NCBI GenBank assembly: GCA_020072565.1
Contig: JAIQGI010000007.1
Coordinates: 1 to 64,000, forward strand
Length of the DNA stretch: 64,000 nt
Source: Terriglobia bacterium
GTDB taxonomy: Bacteria > Acidobacteriota > UBA6911
Reading direction: 5' to 3'
Position 1 is the first letter of the stretch, and each line of letters begins with the position of its first letter. Made by a program: the position numbers and the translations under genes. The notes beneath the pieces are model-generated. The model worked only from the letters and a program-made list of their open reading frames with translations. It was not told where the DNA came from and searched no databases. Positions 63,177-64,000 of this stretch are shown here, one piece after another.

Positions 63177-63205
63177 ATTGTATGCGAAATCCGGCGTCGA
63201 GTCTA
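63177..63205 (-). promoter_or_regulatory. Putative valS promoter
   Basis: Minus strand: TAGACT (63205-63200), 17-nt spacer, TACAAT (63182-63177). Predicted +1 near 63170, giving a 59-nt leader. Confidence 0.5.
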
Positions 63206-63254
63206 GTTCGGGCAGGAGCGCTTCCGTGACTCAGACACGGCAGGCAAAAAGCAG

Positions 63255-63279
63255 CCACGAATGACGCGAATGAGACGAA
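63255..63279. repeat. 9-nt-periodic intergenic repeat, copy B
   Basis: CCACGAATG, ACGCGAATG and AGACGAATT in tandem; the reverse complement matches copy A at 7535-7559 at about 19 of 25 positions. Confidence 0.55.
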
Positions 63280-63402
63280 TTGGGCGTGAGCAGGCGCTAT
63301 CACCCCCGCTGCGGGGGCGCAGCAATACTCCGCAGTCTCAGCGATCGCTGTGTTGAGGTTTTTGGATGCGGCCAGCTGCCGCTCGTGACTTGTGGCTGCG
63401 TC

Positions 63403-64000
63403 TTAAATCTTGCGGGAGGAGCGCAGCTCATCGAGATACTGCCGGATCATGATCTCGGATAGCGCCGGGACGACTTCCCAGGCGATTTCACGCACAACTT
63501 GCTGGGACATGCGCCTCACGACCTTCTCGACAATCTGATCCACCGCCTCTTCCGTGAGTACGCTCGGGGATGTTTCCAGCCCGCTGCCTCTGATGCCGGG
63601 AAAAGGGATCACCTGCCGGGGTGCGGCCGGCCGTTGCTCCGGGGGCGCTTTGTCCGTCGGATTTTCTGCTGGAGAGGCAATCCTGGCTGCAGACTCGAGT
63701 TCCAACGCAGGCGCATCAAACAGTTCGAGGATCCGGTGTTCGCCGAGAAACGATTCGCGCGTGCGCACGCTGATGAGCCCTGCGGCAAGCACATCGCGGG
63801 CGGCGCCGCAGGCGACTCTACCTGCAACCTGCGATTCCGAAACCGCTGCCGCAGACTCCACGCCGGCTTTCGCAGCTCCGCGTTGATCCACGAGATGCCG
63901 GACGATCTGGATGAGTTCCGAAGTATCAAAGGGCTTAGTGAGATAGGCGTCACATTTAACTCTGGTTGCCTCCTGCTCGTCGAATGGCTCAAATGTGCCG
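63403..64000 (-). CDS. Response regulator, C-terminal part (continues beyond window)
   Basis: From the right edge the frame reads the end of a receiver domain, with AYLTKPFDTSELIQIVRHL containing the conserved Lys of the KP motif, then a long Ala/Pro-rich linker and a C-terminal helical region (AVDQIVEKVVRRMSQQVVREIAWEVVPALSEIMIRQYLDEL). IAWEVVP..AE-type tails are seen in stand-alone response regulators of deltaproteobacteria and acidobacteria. The phospho-acceptor Asp is outside the window. An internal GTG at 63891 is not the true start. Confidence 0.8.
   Translation of the reverse strand, partial: GTFEPFDEQEATRVKCDAYLTKPFDTSELIQIVRHLVDQRGAAKAGVESAAAVSESQVAGRVACGAARDVLAAGLISVRTRESFLGEHRILELFDAPALELESAARIASPAENPTDKAPPEQRPAAPRQVIPFPGIRGSGLETSPSVLTEEAVDQIVEKVVRRMSQQVVREIAWEVVPALSEIMIRQYLDELRSSRKI

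Noticed and set aside
63303-63317. CCCCCG-CTG-CGGGGG hairpin downstream of the response regulator as terminator
   Set aside because: Strong stem but no T-tract; 85 nt from the stop codon. Could still be a 3' stability element.
1-64000. tRNA, rRNA, CRISPR array, prophage or toxin-antitoxin genes
   Set aside because: I looked through the gaps for tRNA T-loop sequences, regularly spaced direct repeats and phage or TA proteins and saw none. A covariance-model search would be needed to exclude small RNAs.

Overview
The window looks like a chromosomal segment of an uncultured Acidobacteriota bacterium. The base composition is GC-rich, the envelope genes are Gram-negative (LpxL-type acyltransferase, HtrA, PilT, lytic transglycosylase, AmiC-type amidase), and several proteins of unknown function resemble ones I associate with acidobacterial genomes. 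The phylum is an inference from gene content; there is no rRNA here and I do not claim a lower rank. About 50 genes are packed tightly, with many ATGA or TAATG overlaps and frequent TTG starts.

Layout. 1-163 is the right end of an IS4-like insertion sequence, cut by the window edge. 327-5519 (minus) is a five-gene run: substrate-binding protein, HtrA protease, metallo-beta-lactamase-fold hydrolase, DnaC-like ATPase, MoxR ATPase. 5885-6395 is a decayed SDR gene. rimI-tsaB (minus) face mutS (plus, with a good promoter). 10541-17290 (plus) carries a three-gene glycolipid cassette (GT39, UPF0104-like membrane protein, GT2), an orphan yqeC, a TrmH-type methyltransferase and rarA. 17347-21565 (minus) is batA, a degenerate batB-like gene, batD and uppP. 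21726-27626 (plus) is guaA-dnaE-accA, facing mutL-hisS (minus).

31142-36414 is the least understood part. It holds a stand-alone ClpB-D2-like AAA+ ATPase and, convergent with it, four minus-strand genes of unknown function, then an LpxL-like acyltransferase. From 36467 to 48889 nearly everything is on the minus strand: TPR protein, PfkB kinase, mtnP, methylmalonyl-CoA epimerase, meaB, acyl-CoA dehydrogenase, threonine aldolase, hemW, an isochorismatase-fold protein lacking its cysteine, radC, fabG, an isopropylmalate/isocitrate dehydrogenase, a 57-residue membrane protein and a small membrane protein. 49021-58413 (plus) is pilT-recX-alaS, then a lytic transglycosylase, an amidase with its own promoter, an unknown membrane protein and a Crp-type regulator. 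ftsY, birA, valS and the C-terminal part of a response regulator close the window on the minus strand.

The content is mostly housekeeping: mismatch repair, replication and recombination, translation, propionyl/branched-chain acyl-CoA breakdown, and envelope growth. I see no CRISPR array, prophage, toxin-antitoxin pair, secondary-metabolite cluster or recognisable defence island. The most unusual signals are a promoter placed so that the amidase mRNA would be leaderless, a divergent promoter pair at 48899-48986 with one nearly leaderless transcript, guaA whose best start is a non-canonical ATT, a family of 9-10-nt-periodic intergenic repeats, the orphan ClpB-like ATPase next to an unknown four-gene cluster, and several proteins that keep a fold but have lost catalytic or metal-binding residues.
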